A program made the translations under genes and the position numbers. DNA of 40,976 nucleotides, taken from positions 1 to 40,976 of the forward strand of contig CAJPLV010000009.1 in NCBI GenBank assembly GCA_905371715.1, written 5' to 3'. Shown here one piece after another: positions 16,337 to 25,594 of this stretch. The first letter of the stretch is position 1. The number at the start of each line of letters is the position of its first letter. The stretch is from Candidatus Saccharimonadota bacterium. Lineage in GTDB: Bacteria; Patescibacteriota; Saccharimonadia; Saccharimonadales; Saccharimonadaceae. The notes beneath the pieces are model-generated. The model saw only the letters and a program-made list of their open reading frames with translations, made no database searches and was not told the origin of the DNA.

Positions 16337-17542
16337 CTATTCATCGGATGATTTATGTTTCTTGCGGCGGCGCAAAAATGCTGGCGTGTCATCATCATCG
16401 TCATCCATCGGTTGATTCCAAATATCAGTCGTTGACTCGCCGGCAAACTGCGCTGCAGCGTCGGCGTGCGACAAGTTCATATCAATATCATCAACCGGAG
16501 TGCTTGAGTCTTCAGTTGGCGCAACAGGCGCCGCCGGCGTCAAACTTGCCGGCTGCTCTAATTCTTCGGCTTGCTGCTGGAAAAACTCGCTATCAAAACC
16601 CGTTGCAATTACGGTAATAATCAACTCGTCTTCAAGCTCGGGCTTTAGAGTCGCGCCAAAAATAATATTCGCGTCCGGCGACACAGCGCTCGTAATAATT
16701 TCTGCCGCCTCTTGAATTTCCGCCATACTCATATCATAGCCGCCAGTGACGTTAAATAGCACGCCTTTCGCGCCGTCGATCGACACCTCAATCAGCGGGC
16801 TTTCAATCGCCTGCTGCGCCGCCTGCGCTGCACGGTTTTCGCCGCTCGCTCGACCAATACCCATCAACGCCGAACCGGCATTGCTCATAATCGCTTTCAC
16901 GTCGGCAAAGTCCAGGTTAATAAGCCCGTGCTCGGTAATTAGCTCCGAGATACCTTGCACGCCTTGGCGTAACACATCGTCAGCAATCTTAAATGTCTCA
17001 AGCAGCGGCGTGCGGCGGTCAATCGTTTGCAGCAACCGGTCATTTGGAATCGTGATGAGCGTATCAACACTTTTGCCCAATTGCGCAATCGCCCATTCGG
17101 CATTCTGCCGGCGTTTTTCACCTTCAAAACTAAATGGCTTCGTCGCAACACCAACGCATAAAATACCTAAGTCGCGCGCTACTTCAGCGACTACATGCCC
17201 CGCACCCGAACCAGTGCCGCCGCCAGCGCCAATCGTCACAAACACCATATCAGCGCCCTCAAGCGCTGCGCGAATTTCATCAATTGATTCGCGCGCTGCC
17301 GCTTCGCCAACCGCTGGATCCGCTCCTGCACCCAAGCCGTTCGTCGTACTATGACCAAGGTGGATTTTAACATCAGCCTTTGAATTATGCAGCGCCTGCG
17401 CGTCAGTGTTCATCGCGATAAATTGCACACCAACTAACCCGGCATCTTTCATCCGGTTTACCGCCGATCCGCCTGCGCCGCCGACGCCCACAACCTTTAT
17501 GCTTGCGAATGTCTCAATCTCACTTGGTTTTACTTCCGGCAT
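16337..17542 (-). CDS. ftsZ: cell division protein FtsZ
   Basis: A tubulin-like GTPase that forms the division ring. The GTP-binding G-box is GAGGGTGSGAGHVVAEVA (106-123; GGGTGSG in place of the usual GGGTGTG), preceded by VVGVGGAGGSAVNRM. The T7 region includes the synergy residues of NLDFADVKAIM. A variable linker leads to the C-terminal peptide TPAFLRRRKKHKSSDE, which matches the conserved FtsA-binding tail (IPAFLRR type). 401 residues, normal length. It follows ftsA by 60 bp and precedes nrdR. Confidence 0.98.
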   Translation of the reverse strand: MPEVKPSEIETFASIKVVGVGGAGGSAVNRMKDAGLVGVQFIAMNTDAQALHNSKADVKIHLGHSTTNGLGAGADPAVGEAAARESIDEIRAALEGADMVFVTIGAGGGTGSGAGHVVAEVARDLGILCVGVATKPFSFEGEKRRQNAEWAIAQLGKSVDTLITIPNDRLLQTIDRRTPLLETFKIADDVLRQGVQGISELITEHGLINLDFADVKAIMSNAGSALMGIGRASGENRAAQAAQQAIESPLIEVSIDGAKGVLFNVTGGYDMSMAEIQEAAEIITSAVSPDANIIFGATLKPELEDELIITVIATGFDSEFFQQQAEELEQPASLTPAAPVAPTEDSSTPVDDIDMNLSHADAAAQFAGESTTDIWNQPMDDDDDDTPAFLRRRKKHKSSDE

Positions 17543-17602
17543 TGCAACTCCTTATACCCCTTACTATTCCTCACGTTACCTACTAGTATACCACTCTTTT
17601 GC

Positions 17603-18823
17603 TTACGGCTTGAATTTGCTCAGAAGCGATTTAATAAATCCACCCGACTTTTTCGACGTACTGCCACCATGCGGACGTACCGTTGCCGTCTCAGCATCAA
17701 CCAACATCAGCCCAACCGCTGCTGCAAAGTGCGGTTTATCAATTTCGTCTGCTACACCGCCAAATCCATGCGGCTTACCGACGCGTGCAGCAACGCCCAG
17801 CTGCGATTTCGCATACCCCGCTATTCCTTTCAGGTTCGCCGTGCCGCCCGTCAGTACCGCACCGCTCGGCAACTGACCGGCACGCCCCGCTTTTTTGAGC
17901 TCTTTATTTACCAATTCAAAAATTTCTTCAAGCCGTGCTTCCACGATTTCATCAATCTCTGCTTGGTCAAAAAACAGAGTTTCCTTCTCGTGTTTTATGC
18001 TTACTTTACGAGGTTCGCTACGTGCTATTGCCGCTGAGTACTGCAACTTTACTTTCTCAGCAACTTCCGGATCAGTTTTCAGTCCAATTGCCAAATCATT
18101 CGTAATATTAACGCCGCCCATCGACACAACCCCGACGTATTGTAGATCGCCTTCTTCAAACACCGCCACGCTTGTTGTTGCACCACCTAAATCGACGACC
18201 GCCACGCCATTTTCAATTTGCGACTCATTCAATACCGCCTTAGCAGCCGCCATCACCGACGGAATCGTTGCGTGCGGCTTCACGGTCGCGAGTTCAACGG
18301 CTTTTTGCAAATTCGCGACATACGGCGCCATTGCCGACACGACATTTGCGTTAATCTCCAAACGCGTACCTGTCATGCCAACTGGGTCTTTAATGCCGCC
18401 CTGCCCATCAAGCGTATAACTAAACGGTACAACCTCAAGGATCTCACGATTCGCTGGCACTTTACCTGTTGTCGCCACATCCTCTAATCGCGACACGTCT
18501 TCTTCAGCAACTTCATGATCTGCCATGCCGACCGCGATCATACCATCGGCTTTTGTACTGACAATATGTGAACCATTCACACTAATCGTCGCCGCGTTTA
18601 CTTCGTAACCGCTCATACGCTCTGCATCGCCAAGTGCCTGATCAATCGCCTGCGCCGGCCCGTTCAAGTTTGACACCGTACCTTTTCGCATACCACTATT
18701 TGGCGCCTGACCAACGCCAACAATCGTCGGCGTACCAGTCGTTGGGTCAATATGACCAACGACACATCGAACCATCGTCGTACCAATATCAATACCAACT
18801 GCATATCGAGATTGTTCTTGCAT
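17603..18823 (-). CDS. ftsA: cell division protein FtsA
   Basis: An actin-like ATPase that anchors FtsZ to the membrane. 406 residues with the phosphate-1 loop YAVGIDIGTTMVRCVVG, an SHS2 (1C) region, phosphate-2 VAVVDLGGATTSVAVF and the adenosine motif AVLTGGTANLKGI. The C-terminus GGFIKSLLSKFKP is a short amphipathic helix suited to membrane binding. A TGC-TATAAT box lies 8 nt before the ATG, so ftsA heads the ftsA-ftsZ-nrdR-redox unit with a nearly leaderless mRNA. map ends 35 bp upstream. Confidence 0.97.
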   Translation of the reverse strand: MQEQSRYAVGIDIGTTMVRCVVGHIDPTTGTPTIVGVGQAPNSGMRKGTVSNLNGPAQAIDQALGDAERMSGYEVNAATISVNGSHIVSTKADGMIAVGMADHEVAEEDVSRLEDVATTGKVPANREILEVVPFSYTLDGQGGIKDPVGMTGTRLEINANVVSAMAPYVANLQKAVELATVKPHATIPSVMAAAKAVLNESQIENGVAVVDLGGATTSVAVFEEGDLQYVGVVSMGGVNITNDLAIGLKTDPEVAEKVKLQYSAAIARSEPRKVSIKHEKETLFFDQAEIDEIVEARLEEIFELVNKELKKAGRAGQLPSGAVLTGGTANLKGIAGYAKSQLGVAARVGKPHGFGGVADEIDKPHFAAAVGLMLVDAETATVRPHGGSTSKKSGGFIKSLLSKFKP

Positions 18824-18831
18824 ATATGGTT

Positions 18832-18837
18832 ATTATA
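18832..18837 (-). promoter_or_regulatory. extended -10 promoter of ftsA
   Basis: TGC followed by TATAAT, 8 nt before the ftsA ATG (18823); no Shine-Dalgarno between them. Confidence 0.6.
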
Positions 18838-18858
18838 GCATAACCTGTATAAAATCGC

Positions 18859-19623
18859 CTATGCTTGCGTAATGATTTCTGCACCGTGCTCGGTGATTAA
18901 AATCGTGTGCTCAAAATGCGCCGCTAGGCTGCCGTCGCGCGTCGCATACGTCCAACCATCGTCCAATTGGATAATCCGCTCGCCGCCAAGCGTCGCCATC
19001 GGCTCAATTGCCACTGTGTCGCCCGGCTGCAGCAGTACACCCGTTCCTTTGCGTCCGTAGTTCGGGATGTCCGGCGGCATATGCATGCGTAGTCCCACGC
19101 CGTGCCCAACCAGCTCGCGCACAATCCCAAGTTTACCGTTCTGCAGGACTTTTTCGATCGCCGCACCAATGTCGCCTGTCCGAACCGTCCCTTTTATCGC
19201 ATCAATCCCCGCATACAAACTGCGTTCGGTTGTCGCAAGTAAGTGCTTCACTGCGCCTTTCGGTTCGTCATCAACTACCATCGTAAACGCCGAGTCAGTT
19301 TTCATACCCTTGTATGTAATCACTAAATCAAAACTAGCGACGTCGCCCTTCTGCAGTGCATCGTCATTTGGCGCGCCGTGTACAATTTCGTCGTTCACAC
19401 TAATGCAAATCGCACCCGGAAAGTTCACTTCTGGCGTCTTATAGGTTATTTCCGCACCATACCCAACAATTTTTTGCGCGACAAAATCATCTATTTCGCG
19501 TTTTGTTTGCCCAGCATGCACAAATCCGCGGATATCGGCAAAAACCCGCGCCAAAATCTTGCCGCCTTCGCGCATTGCTTGAATTTGCTCGGGCGTTTTC
19601 ACGCCGGTAATTAATTCGGACAT
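18859..19623 (-). CDS. map: methionine aminopeptidase, type I
   Basis: Removes the initiator methionine after deformylation (def at 25595 and fmt at 26139 are also in this window). The five metal ligands and the catalytic histidine are all present: His82 (EIVHGAP), Asp99 (ASFDLVITYKG), Asp110 (KTDSAFT), His174 (VGHGVGLRMH), Glu207 (VAIEPMA) and Glu238 (HFEHTIL). 254 residues is the normal type Ia length, without the zinc-finger extension. The start overlaps the end of adk by 13 nt, an arrangement like the adk-map pair of many Gram-positive genomes. Confidence 0.97.
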   Translation of the reverse strand: MSELITGVKTPEQIQAMREGGKILARVFADIRGFVHAGQTKREIDDFVAQKIVGYGAEITYKTPEVNFPGAICISVNDEIVHGAPNDDALQKGDVASFDLVITYKGMKTDSAFTMVVDDEPKGAVKHLLATTERSLYAGIDAIKGTVRTGDIGAAIEKVLQNGKLGIVRELVGHGVGLRMHMPPDIPNYGRKGTGVLLQPGDTVAIEPMATLGGERIIQLDDGWTYATRDGSLAAHFEHTILITEHGAEIITQA

Positions 19624-20162
19624 ACGCGCTTCACCTCGTCGTAAATCCTATCGTGCACCTCGCCAGCGCTGCCCGTACCGTCTAGGTGGATAATTTTCAC
19701 GCCCGCTTCAGCAAAAATTCCAAGCACCGGATACATCTTTTGGCGGTATATAGTCATACGCCGCGCAATCGTATCAGGCGTATCTTCCATGCGCCCGCGC
19801 TTCTCTAGGCGCCGCATGATTTCTTGTTCTGGCACTTCTAGCACTACGACGATATCTATCTTCTCGTCCATGCGCTCCATATAATCATCAAGCCACGCCG
19901 CCTGCTCTTTCGTGCGCGGAAAACCATCCACGATGATATTCGGGTATTTTTTATCACGCGCATCCTGTACGGCACGCTCAAATACATGATATGTCAGTTC
20001 GTCGCTTACCAATTCACCGCTTTTCAGCGTCGCAATTACTGCCGGATCATCGCTCTGGCGCAGCATCTCACCAGTACTAAGCCACTTCCACCCCTGGCGC
20101 ACTGCTAACATTTGCCCCTGCATGCTTTTACCCGCGCCCGTCGGGCCAAACAATAAAATCAT
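19611..20162 (-). CDS. adk: adenylate kinase (short lid)
   Basis: Interconverts ATP + AMP and 2 ADP. P-loop GPTGAGKS at 6-13, the AMP-binding segment with LSTGEMLR, and FPRTKEQ for the NMP-bind loop. The lid is the short form (KRGRMEDTPDTIARRM) with no zinc-binding insertion. 183 residues fits this class. Some residues differ from E. coli Adk (for example GPTGAGKSMQ for GxPGAGKGTQ), so a related NMP kinase is possible, but position before map favours Adk. AAAGGAG lies about 10 nt before the ATG. Confidence 0.87.
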   Translation of the reverse strand: MILLFGPTGAGKSMQGQMLAVRQGWKWLSTGEMLRQSDDPAVIATLKSGELVSDELTYHVFERAVQDARDKKYPNIIVDGFPRTKEQAAWLDDYMERMDEKIDIVVVLEVPEQEIMRRLEKRGRMEDTPDTIARRMTIYRQKMYPVLGIFAEAGVKIIHLDGTGSAGEVHDRIYDEVKRVCPN

Positions 20163-20184
20163 CGCTACAATCTCCTTTGTTTAT

Positions 20185-20640
20185 TTATTTCGTTAACGCT
20201 TGTTTAACTAATTTCGCGATCACCGCACCGTCGGCCTTATTGCCGGCTGCCGCTTTTACCGCGCCAACCACTTGCCCCATACTGCGCAGATCGTTCACGC
20301 CAAGTTCTACGATTTTCTCGTTAATTAATTGTTGCAACTCTACTTCGGTCATTTGCTCCGGTAAATACGCCTGTAAAATCGCCACCTCTTTCTCTTCCGG
20401 CTCCGCTAAGTCAATGCGGTCGTTCTCGCGATAGATCGCCGCCGACTCGCGCCGCTTCTTAATTTCGCGCGCGATCACTTTTTCGACCGCTTCGTCGCTC
20501 AAACCGTCATCGCGCTTATTCTGTTTGACTTCCTCGTCTAAGATTGCTGCGCTTAAATTACGCAGCGTATCGCCCAAAAAACGATTGCCGCCAAGTAGGG
20601 CGGCTTTCATTTCATCTCTGATACGCTGCTTTAACGCCAT
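20185..20640 (-). CDS. yqeY: GatB/YqeY domain protein
   Basis: Stand-alone version of the C-terminal tRNA-binding domain of GatB amidotransferase. 151 residues, all-helical, with LRDEMKAALLGGN..., the RR/ES repeat region KKRRESAAIYRENDR, EVAILQAYLPEQMTE and the C-terminal MGQVVGAVKAAAGNKADGAVI that is diagnostic for the family. It starts 3 bp after the rpsU stop; the rpsU-yqeY pairing is widespread. Cellular role not established. Confidence 0.94.
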   Translation of the reverse strand: MALKQRIRDEMKAALLGGNRFLGDTLRNLSAAILDEEVKQNKRDDGLSDEAVEKVIAREIKKRRESAAIYRENDRIDLAEPEEKEVAILQAYLPEQMTEVELQQLINEKIVELGVNDLRSMGQVVGAVKAAAGNKADGAVIAKLVKQALTK

Positions 20641-20643
20641 TGG

Positions 20644-20859
20644 CTAGCGCACTCCTAAGCGAATCTTCGCCAGCTTTTCCGCTTTTCGTTCTTTACGAAG
20701 GATCGCTTTGTTGCGGCGATCAGTTTTACTCATCGCTTTCTCAAAGCGCATCACAGCCTTTGCTTTTGCGAGTTTTCCGCTTTGCAATACGCGGCGGTTA
20801 AAGCGGCGAAGAATATTTTCATTCGCCTCGCGTTCATCTTTCCGTGTAACTTGTACCAT
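20644..20859 (-). CDS. rpsU: 30S ribosomal protein S21
   Basis: Small-subunit protein near the anti-Shine-Dalgarno region. 71 residues, MVQVTRKDEREANENILRRF then a Lys/Arg-rich helix. An upstream in-frame ATG at 20871 overlaps the TATAAT box, so it cannot be on the transcript; the ATG at 20859 gives the normal S21 start MVQV and a leader of about 3 nt. Heads the rpsU-yqeY-adk-map unit. Confidence 0.93.
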   Translation of the reverse strand: MVQVTRKDEREANENILRRFNRRVLQSGKLAKAKAVMRFEKAMSKTDRRNKAILRKERKAEKLAKIRLGVR

Positions 20860-20869
20860 ATCGTTTGTC

Positions 20870-20875
20870 ATTATA
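20870..20875 (-). promoter_or_regulatory. extended -10 promoter of rpsU
   Basis: TGG followed by TATAAT, 10 nt before the rpsU ATG at 20859. It rules out the longer S21 start. Confidence 0.6.
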
Positions 20876-20902
20876 CCAGATGGCAAGAGTTTTTACAATC
20901 AC

Positions 20903-22537
20903 CTACTGTAGTTCAACATGCAGCAACCGCCCTTCAACCGTGCGCACACCGTTCCACTCATTAATATTTGGCTGAAACCATGCCGCAATCTCATCGCCCG
21001 GTTCGCGGAAAAACGATTCCGGCGCGTTAAATGCGAGCACCTGTAGCGTCTTTTCACCTGCATCACGCAGTGCTATTTTCACATGCTGCCCGTTCGCTCC
21101 CATACGCCGTACGCCTGCAACTACCGCATGCGCAATTTTTAGAATCGGCTCAGGGTTGCCGTTGCCAAACGGCTCCATCCGAGCAATTTGTTCAACTAGC
21201 TCTTCCGTTATTTCTGTAAAATCTTTAATTTCAACATCGGCATGTGGTTGCAAAAAAGACGTTTGATTTATCAAATTCAAACTATCATAAAACTCATTGA
21301 CCCGCCTGCGAAACGCTGGAATCTGCACCGTCTCAAGTGTCACGCCTGCTGCCGCGCCGTGCCCACCGCCACGCAAGACAATATCGTCGGCGGCACGTAC
21401 CGCATCCGCTGCTGAAAAATCACCAAAACTGCGCGCCGAACCTGTCGCCGTATCACCGCGAATACCAATAATAAATACCGGCTTTTTATACGTCTCGACT
21501 AATTTCGACGCCACAATGCCAATCACGCCATGATTCCAGCCTTCGCTCGCCACCACCAGCACGCGGTCATCCGCCATGCCATCCGCTTGTTCACAAGCTT
21601 GCTTAAAAATCTCATCCTGAATTGAACGCCGTTCAACATTAAACGCCTCCAACTTTTCACTTGCCGCCAGCGCCTCTATTCCGTCTGTTGCTGTCAGCAT
21701 ATCCAAACTATGCTGCGCTGTGTCTAGCCGTCCCGCCGCATTCATACGCGGGCCGAGCCCAAACCCCAAATGCCGTGCATTTACCGTCCCTGGTTCAATA
21801 CCGCTCACTGCCATCAGTGCTTTTAGCCCGGTACGCCGCTGCTTCTTCAGCACCTCCAGCCCCCAGTACACGTTTGCCCGGTTCTCATCTGCTAATGTCA
21901 CAATATCGCATACTGTCCCTAACGCCACCAAATCAAGCAACCACTTTTCGTACCCGTCAGGCAACCCGTCTAGCCGCGTCTGCAGTGCCTGCACGAGTTT
22001 AAACGCCACACCCGCGCCGCACAAATCACGAAATGGATACTCATGGTCAGCATATTTTGGATTAACTGTCGCGACTGCTGGCGGGCGTGTCGGCGCAATA
22101 TTATGGTGGTCTGTCACCACCGTATCAATACCGAGATCAGCTGCGTATGCAATCTCCGTGTGGCACAAACTACCGCAGTCCACCGTCACAATCAGCTGCG
22201 CGCCCATATCGCGCACCTTATCAACTGCACCAATCGTCATGCCATAACCTTCGACAAACCGGTTTGGAATAAATGCGTCAAGATGTTGAAATCCAAAACT
22301 ATGAAATGCATCCAACAACAATGCCGTCGCGCTCAGTCCGTCAATATCATAGTCGCCATAGATAACGACTTTTTCCTGATGTTGGCGCGCGAGCACTAAC
22401 CGCGCCACCGCTTTATCCATCTCCGATAATAGGAATGGATCATATTTTGTTGCCGCATAATCCGGCGATAAAAATGCTTGACGCGCCGACACGTCATTTA
22501 ATCCACGTGCTGCTAAAATACGTTCAAACAGCGTCAT
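20903..22537 (-). CDS. recJ: single-stranded-DNA-specific exonuclease RecJ
   Basis: A 5'-3' exonuclease for recombination and mismatch repair. 544 residues. DHH-family motifs: IYGDYDIDGLSATALL (Asp62, Asp64, Asp66), the metal Asp in VTVDCGS, VVTDHHNIAP (DHH 143-145), and DHHA1 motif ARSFGDFSAADAV...GGGHGAAAGVTLE. The C-terminal OB-fold region is present. It opens directly with TLFERILAARGLNDVSARQAFL, the usual RecJ N-terminus. Its ATG overlaps the stop of the upstream winged-helix gene by 4 nt. Confidence 0.96.
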   Translation of the reverse strand: MTLFERILAARGLNDVSARQAFLSPDYAATKYDPFLLSEMDKAVARLVLARQHQEKVVIYGDYDIDGLSATALLLDAFHSFGFQHLDAFIPNRFVEGYGMTIGAVDKVRDMGAQLIVTVDCGSLCHTEIAYAADLGIDTVVTDHHNIAPTRPPAVATVNPKYADHEYPFRDLCGAGVAFKLVQALQTRLDGLPDGYEKWLLDLVALGTVCDIVTLADENRANVYWGLEVLKKQRRTGLKALMAVSGIEPGTVNARHLGFGLGPRMNAAGRLDTAQHSLDMLTATDGIEALAASEKLEAFNVERRSIQDEIFKQACEQADGMADDRVLVVASEGWNHGVIGIVASKLVETYKKPVFIIGIRGDTATGSARSFGDFSAADAVRAADDIVLRGGGHGAAAGVTLETVQIPAFRRRVNEFYDSLNLINQTSFLQPHADVEIKDFTEITEELVEQIARMEPFGNGNPEPILKIAHAVVAGVRRMGANGQHVKIALRDAGEKTLQVLAFNAPESFFREPGDEIAAWFQPNINEWNGVRTVEGRLLHVELQ

Positions 22538-22848
22538 CGCGGTTGAATATCAGACGTTGTCCGTTTTGGTCGATTGCTGCTTGCTTGCTGCTGCGATTTA
22601 ATCACGATGCTTTGCAGCTCTTTAAAAATCGGGAACTGCTTGTTGGTTGAATAAATCCGTGTATTGCCCTGTTTTTCAGCCATCAAAAAACCCACCTTTT
22701 CAAGCCGGCGTAACTCGCGCTGGATATTACCCGGGTCTTCTTTGATCAGCTTAGCGAGACCGCGCACATGCGTACGAAAATCTGGATATTTTGCGTATAC
22801 CACCACGATCTTTCGCCGAACCCTGGAGGTTATAAATACATCAAGCAC
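22534..22848 (-). CDS. winged-helix DNA-binding protein coupled to recJ
   Basis: 104 residues. A winged helix-turn-helix occupies residues 5-75: VRRKIVVVYAKYP, LAKLIKEDPGNIQRELRRLEKVGFL as the recognition helix, and the wing EKQGNTRIYSTNKQFPIF. The tail is basic and polar (KSQQQASSNRPKRTTSD). It resembles small ArsR/MarR-type wHTH proteins found beside DNA genes in CPR bacteria. GTG start with GAAAGG upstream; 4-nt overlap with recJ suggests co-translation. Target unknown. Confidence 0.78.
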   Translation of the reverse strand: MLDVFITSRVRRKIVVVYAKYPDFRTHVRGLAKLIKEDPGNIQRELRRLEKVGFLMAEKQGNTRIYSTNKQFPIFKELQSIVIKSQQQASSNRPKRTTSDIQPR

Positions 22849-22940
22849 GTGAACAGCCTTTCTTGCTTTTTATTAATACCACTGTTGCTTTTTATTCTAC
22901 ATTTTTTCTAGATGCAATTCAAGCCACTTGGCTGCTATAT

Positions 22941-23597
22941 TTACCGCCAATTCAAAATAATCTGGCTGATCTTCTTAATTGCCTCTTTACGTGTCGGAAC
23001 CGTATTGTCGGAATAATAGTGATTCACTCCCAAGTAATTTTCTTTCACATCAAGCACATGCAATTCGTCCGCCGTAACGTGTAACTGGTCCACCACCGAC
23101 ACCGTTGCAATCGGCGTCGCTACAACCAGTCTTTCTATTCGAATCGGTTTCAAAAAATCAAATGCTACGCTCAGCGCCGCACCATCAGCTAGCGCGTCCG
23201 ACACTAAAAATACAACGCGGTCTTTCAGCATCGCATCGTCAATCGTACCGCCGTCGCCGATCAATCGGTTGATACGACTGTACGCCTCGCGTTTCTGGTC
23301 GTCTAAGTAGCCATGAAATTCGCTCGTATACTCCTGAATTTCTCCTGTTGAAAATTCGCTGTTGTATGTAAAATTTCCGCGCTGCGATACCGCGCCAAAG
23401 CTCAGATTCTCGCCCGGTACATCAATATTCTCTGTCACAAGCATCATCAGCACACAGTGTAATTGCGCTGCAATCTGCTCGCCGACCAACACGCCGCCTT
23501 CTGTCAGTGCTACGACCGCGCAGTTCTCGTACCGATACTTATCAACAACCTGTGCAGCCAGTAATTGCCCAGCTTGTGCCCTGCTTTCAAAATACAT
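22941..23597 (-). CDS. phosphoribosyltransferase-fold protein
   Basis: 218 residues. Opening MYFESRAQAGQLLAAQVVDKY and ALTEGGVLVGEQIA are typical of the type I PRTase family of COG1926-like proteins. The PRPP loop reads VVFLVSDALADGAALS, where the consensus is VDDGIATGAT; one acidic residue and the TG are altered, so catalysis is uncertain. Substrate cannot be told. I use the ATG at 23597 because a TGC-TACTAT promoter lies 6 nt upstream; the longer open frame to 23723 would run through the promoter and into the divergent priA start. Confidence 0.75.
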   Translation of the reverse strand: MYFESRAQAGQLLAAQVVDKYRYENCAVVALTEGGVLVGEQIAAQLHCVLMMLVTENIDVPGENLSFGAVSQRGNFTYNSEFSTGEIQEYTSEFHGYLDDQKREAYSRINRLIGDGGTIDDAMLKDRVVFLVSDALADGAALSVAFDFLKPIRIERLVVATPIATVSVVDQLHVTADELHVLDVKENYLGVNHYYSDNTVPTRKEAIKKISQIILNWR

Positions 23598-23603
23598 ACG
23601 TTT

Positions 23604-23609
23604 ATAGTA
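23604..23609 (-). promoter_or_regulatory. extended -10 box of the phosphoribosyltransferase gene
   Basis: TGC followed by TACTAT, 6 nt before the ATG at 23597. It stands back to back with the priA promoter; the two start codons are 51 bp apart. Confidence 0.5.
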
Positions 23610-23635
23610 GCAGTCGCTCTCTCGTCTATGCAAGG

Positions 23636-23641
23636 TATAAT
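23636..23641 (+). promoter_or_regulatory. -10 box of priA, leaderless-type
   Basis: TATAAT exactly 7 nt before the in-frame ATG at 23649, so the transcript should begin at that ATG. A second, out-of-frame ATG lies inside the 7-nt gap. Confidence 0.55.
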
Positions 23642-23648
23642 ACCATGT

Positions 23649-25583
23649 ATGCACTATTACGACGTCGCACCGATCAAGATTGTTCGCGCTGGCAGCGATT
23701 ACTTTACCTACTGCAGCGAACAAGTTCTACAAATTGGACAACTCGTGACAATCCCAGTCGGCAAATTACTGCTAACTGGCGTCGTTATAAAACACACGCG
23801 AAAACCAGCATACGATACGCGTGCTGTTACATCTGCGCTTGATATCCCGCCGCTGCCAAATCCATTGCTCAAAACTGCTCTATGGATGGCTTGCTACTAC
23901 GCCGCACCCCTTGCGACCACATTGCAGACAATTTTGCCGCGCGGCCTCGCAAAAAAGCGACGCGCAGCAGCATATTCCCGCCAAACGATTTCGCGGAATC
24001 GAACACATTATTTACTCAACAAAGACCAGCAAGCCGCCGTTGATGCGCTCACGCAGCGTACAAATGGAACAGCCTTGCTGCACGGCGTTACCGGCAGCGG
24101 CAAAACCGCTGTTTACATCACCTATGCCAAGCATATTATGGCGCAGCAAAAATCCGTCATTATCCTTGTACCAGAAATCGCCCTCACTTCGCAGCTTATC
24201 GCAGAGTTTGAACAGCATTTTTCCGACATCTTACTAACCCATTCGCAGCAAACCGAGTCTGCGCGCCATCAGATTTGGCTCAATGCCCTTCAAAGCACCA
24301 TTCCGCGTATCGCCGTTGGTCCGCGCTCAGCGCTCTTTCTGCCGCTTACCCACATTGGCGCTATCATTATTGACGAAGCGCACGAACCAAGTTTCAAGCA
24401 AGATCAATCGCCACGCTATTCGGCTTTGCGCGTCGCCGCCACGCTTGGTGCGCATCATGGCGCGCCCGTTATTCAAGGTTCAGCAACGCCGCTCATCAAC
24501 GAGTATTACCTTGCCACACACACCAATAGCTCGATCATTACACTCCCTCGCCGTGCACAAGCCGCTCCGCCGCCGCACGTCGACATCATAAATATGACAT
24601 CAAAAACAAATTTTGTTCAACATCGTTTTTTATCCGACTCGCTCCTCGCCCGCATTACAGTCTCGCTTGAACACAAGCAGCAAATCCTACTTTTTCACAA
24701 CCGCCGCGGTAGCGCCAGTACGACACTCTGCACTAACTGCGGCTGGTCTGCAATCTGTCCGCGCTGCTTCGTGCCATTCACACTCCATATCGACAAGCAC
24801 ATACTGCAATGCCACATTTGCGGTAACACGGCGCCCGTACCAACTTCTTGCCCTGATTGCCACGAAACTGATATCGTTCATAAAGGCATCGGCACGAAAC
24901 TTATTGAATTGGAGATTAGGAAATTATTTCCGCACGCAACCGTTGCGCGCTTTGATGGCGATACCGCCGCCGCGCATACGCTTGAAAAGCGTTACCAAGA
25001 ACTCTACGACGGCACAATTGATATTATTATCGGCACACAAGTCGTCGCCAAAGGGCTTGACCTGCCGCACCTTGGCACTGTCGGCGTCATTCAGGCGGAC
25101 GCCGGGCTCGCTTTGCCCGATTTCATGGCGCGCGAACGTACCTTTCAACTATTGTCGCAGGTCGTCGGGCGCGTCGGGCGCACCAACCAGCAAGCTAGTG
25201 TTGTCATCCAATCATATCAACCGCACGACGAAACGATTCGCGCTGGCGCGGCACAAGATTATGCCGCCTTTTACACTACCGAACTCGCTAAACGCCGCAA
25301 AAGCCATTTTCCGCCGTTCACCTATTTGCTCAAACTCACGTGTATCTACAAAACCGAAAAAGCCGCCATCAATAACGCCCAAATACTTGCTAAAAAACTT
25401 CGCACAGATTATCCAAATCTATATATATATGGTCCAACTCCCGCTTTTTACGAACGGCAACGCGACACCTATCGCTGGCAAATCGTCGTTAAATCGCCAA
25501 CGCGCACCACCCTGCTCAACATCATCGCACAATTGCCGCCCACGCGCTGGCAGTATGACATCGACCCGATGAATCTGTTATAA
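23649..25583 (+). CDS. priA: primosomal protein N' (replication restart helicase PriA)
   Basis: Restarts stalled replication forks by loading the replicative helicase. 644 residues. N-terminal 3'-DNA-end binding domain (MHYYDVAPIKIV...), Walker A GVTGSGKT (146-153), DEAH (242-245), and the zinc region with eight cysteines in four CxxC pairs (361/364, 370/373, 388/391, 401/404), then helicase motif QVVAKGLDLPHLGTVGVIQAD and motif VI QVVGRVGR. The helicase core is complete. The start at 23649 is set by a TATAAT 7 nt upstream and by family alignment; an earlier open frame from 23565 is not needed. The stop overlaps the def promoter. Confidence 0.96.
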   Translation: MHYYDVAPIKIVRAGSDYFTYCSEQVLQIGQLVTIPVGKLLLTGVVIKHTRKPAYDTRAVTSALDIPPLPNPLLKTALWMACYYAAPLATTLQTILPRGLAKKRRAAAYSRQTISRNRTHYLLNKDQQAAVDALTQRTNGTALLHGVTGSGKTAVYITYAKHIMAQQKSVIILVPEIALTSQLIAEFEQHFSDILLTHSQQTESARHQIWLNALQSTIPRIAVGPRSALFLPLTHIGAIIIDEAHEPSFKQDQSPRYSALRVAATLGAHHGAPVIQGSATPLINEYYLATHTNSSIITLPRRAQAAPPPHVDIINMTSKTNFVQHRFLSDSLLARITVSLEHKQQILLFHNRRGSASTTLCTNCGWSAICPRCFVPFTLHIDKHILQCHICGNTAPVPTSCPDCHETDIVHKGIGTKLIELEIRKLFPHATVARFDGDTAAAHTLEKRYQELYDGTIDIIIGTQVVAKGLDLPHLGTVGVIQADAGLALPDFMARERTFQLLSQVVGRVGRTNQQASVVIQSYQPHDETIRAGAAQDYAAFYTTELAKRRKSHFPPFTYLLKLTCIYKTEKAAINNAQILAKKLRTDYPNLYIYGPTPAFYERQRDTYRWQIVVKSPTRTTLLNIIAQLPPTRWQYDIDPMNLL

Positions 25584-25584
25584 T
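25579..25584 (+). promoter_or_regulatory. extended -10 promoter of def
   Basis: TGT followed by TATAAT, laid over the priA stop codon TAA; the def GTG follows 10 nt later. Confidence 0.5.
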
Positions 25585-25594
25585 ATACAGAGTT

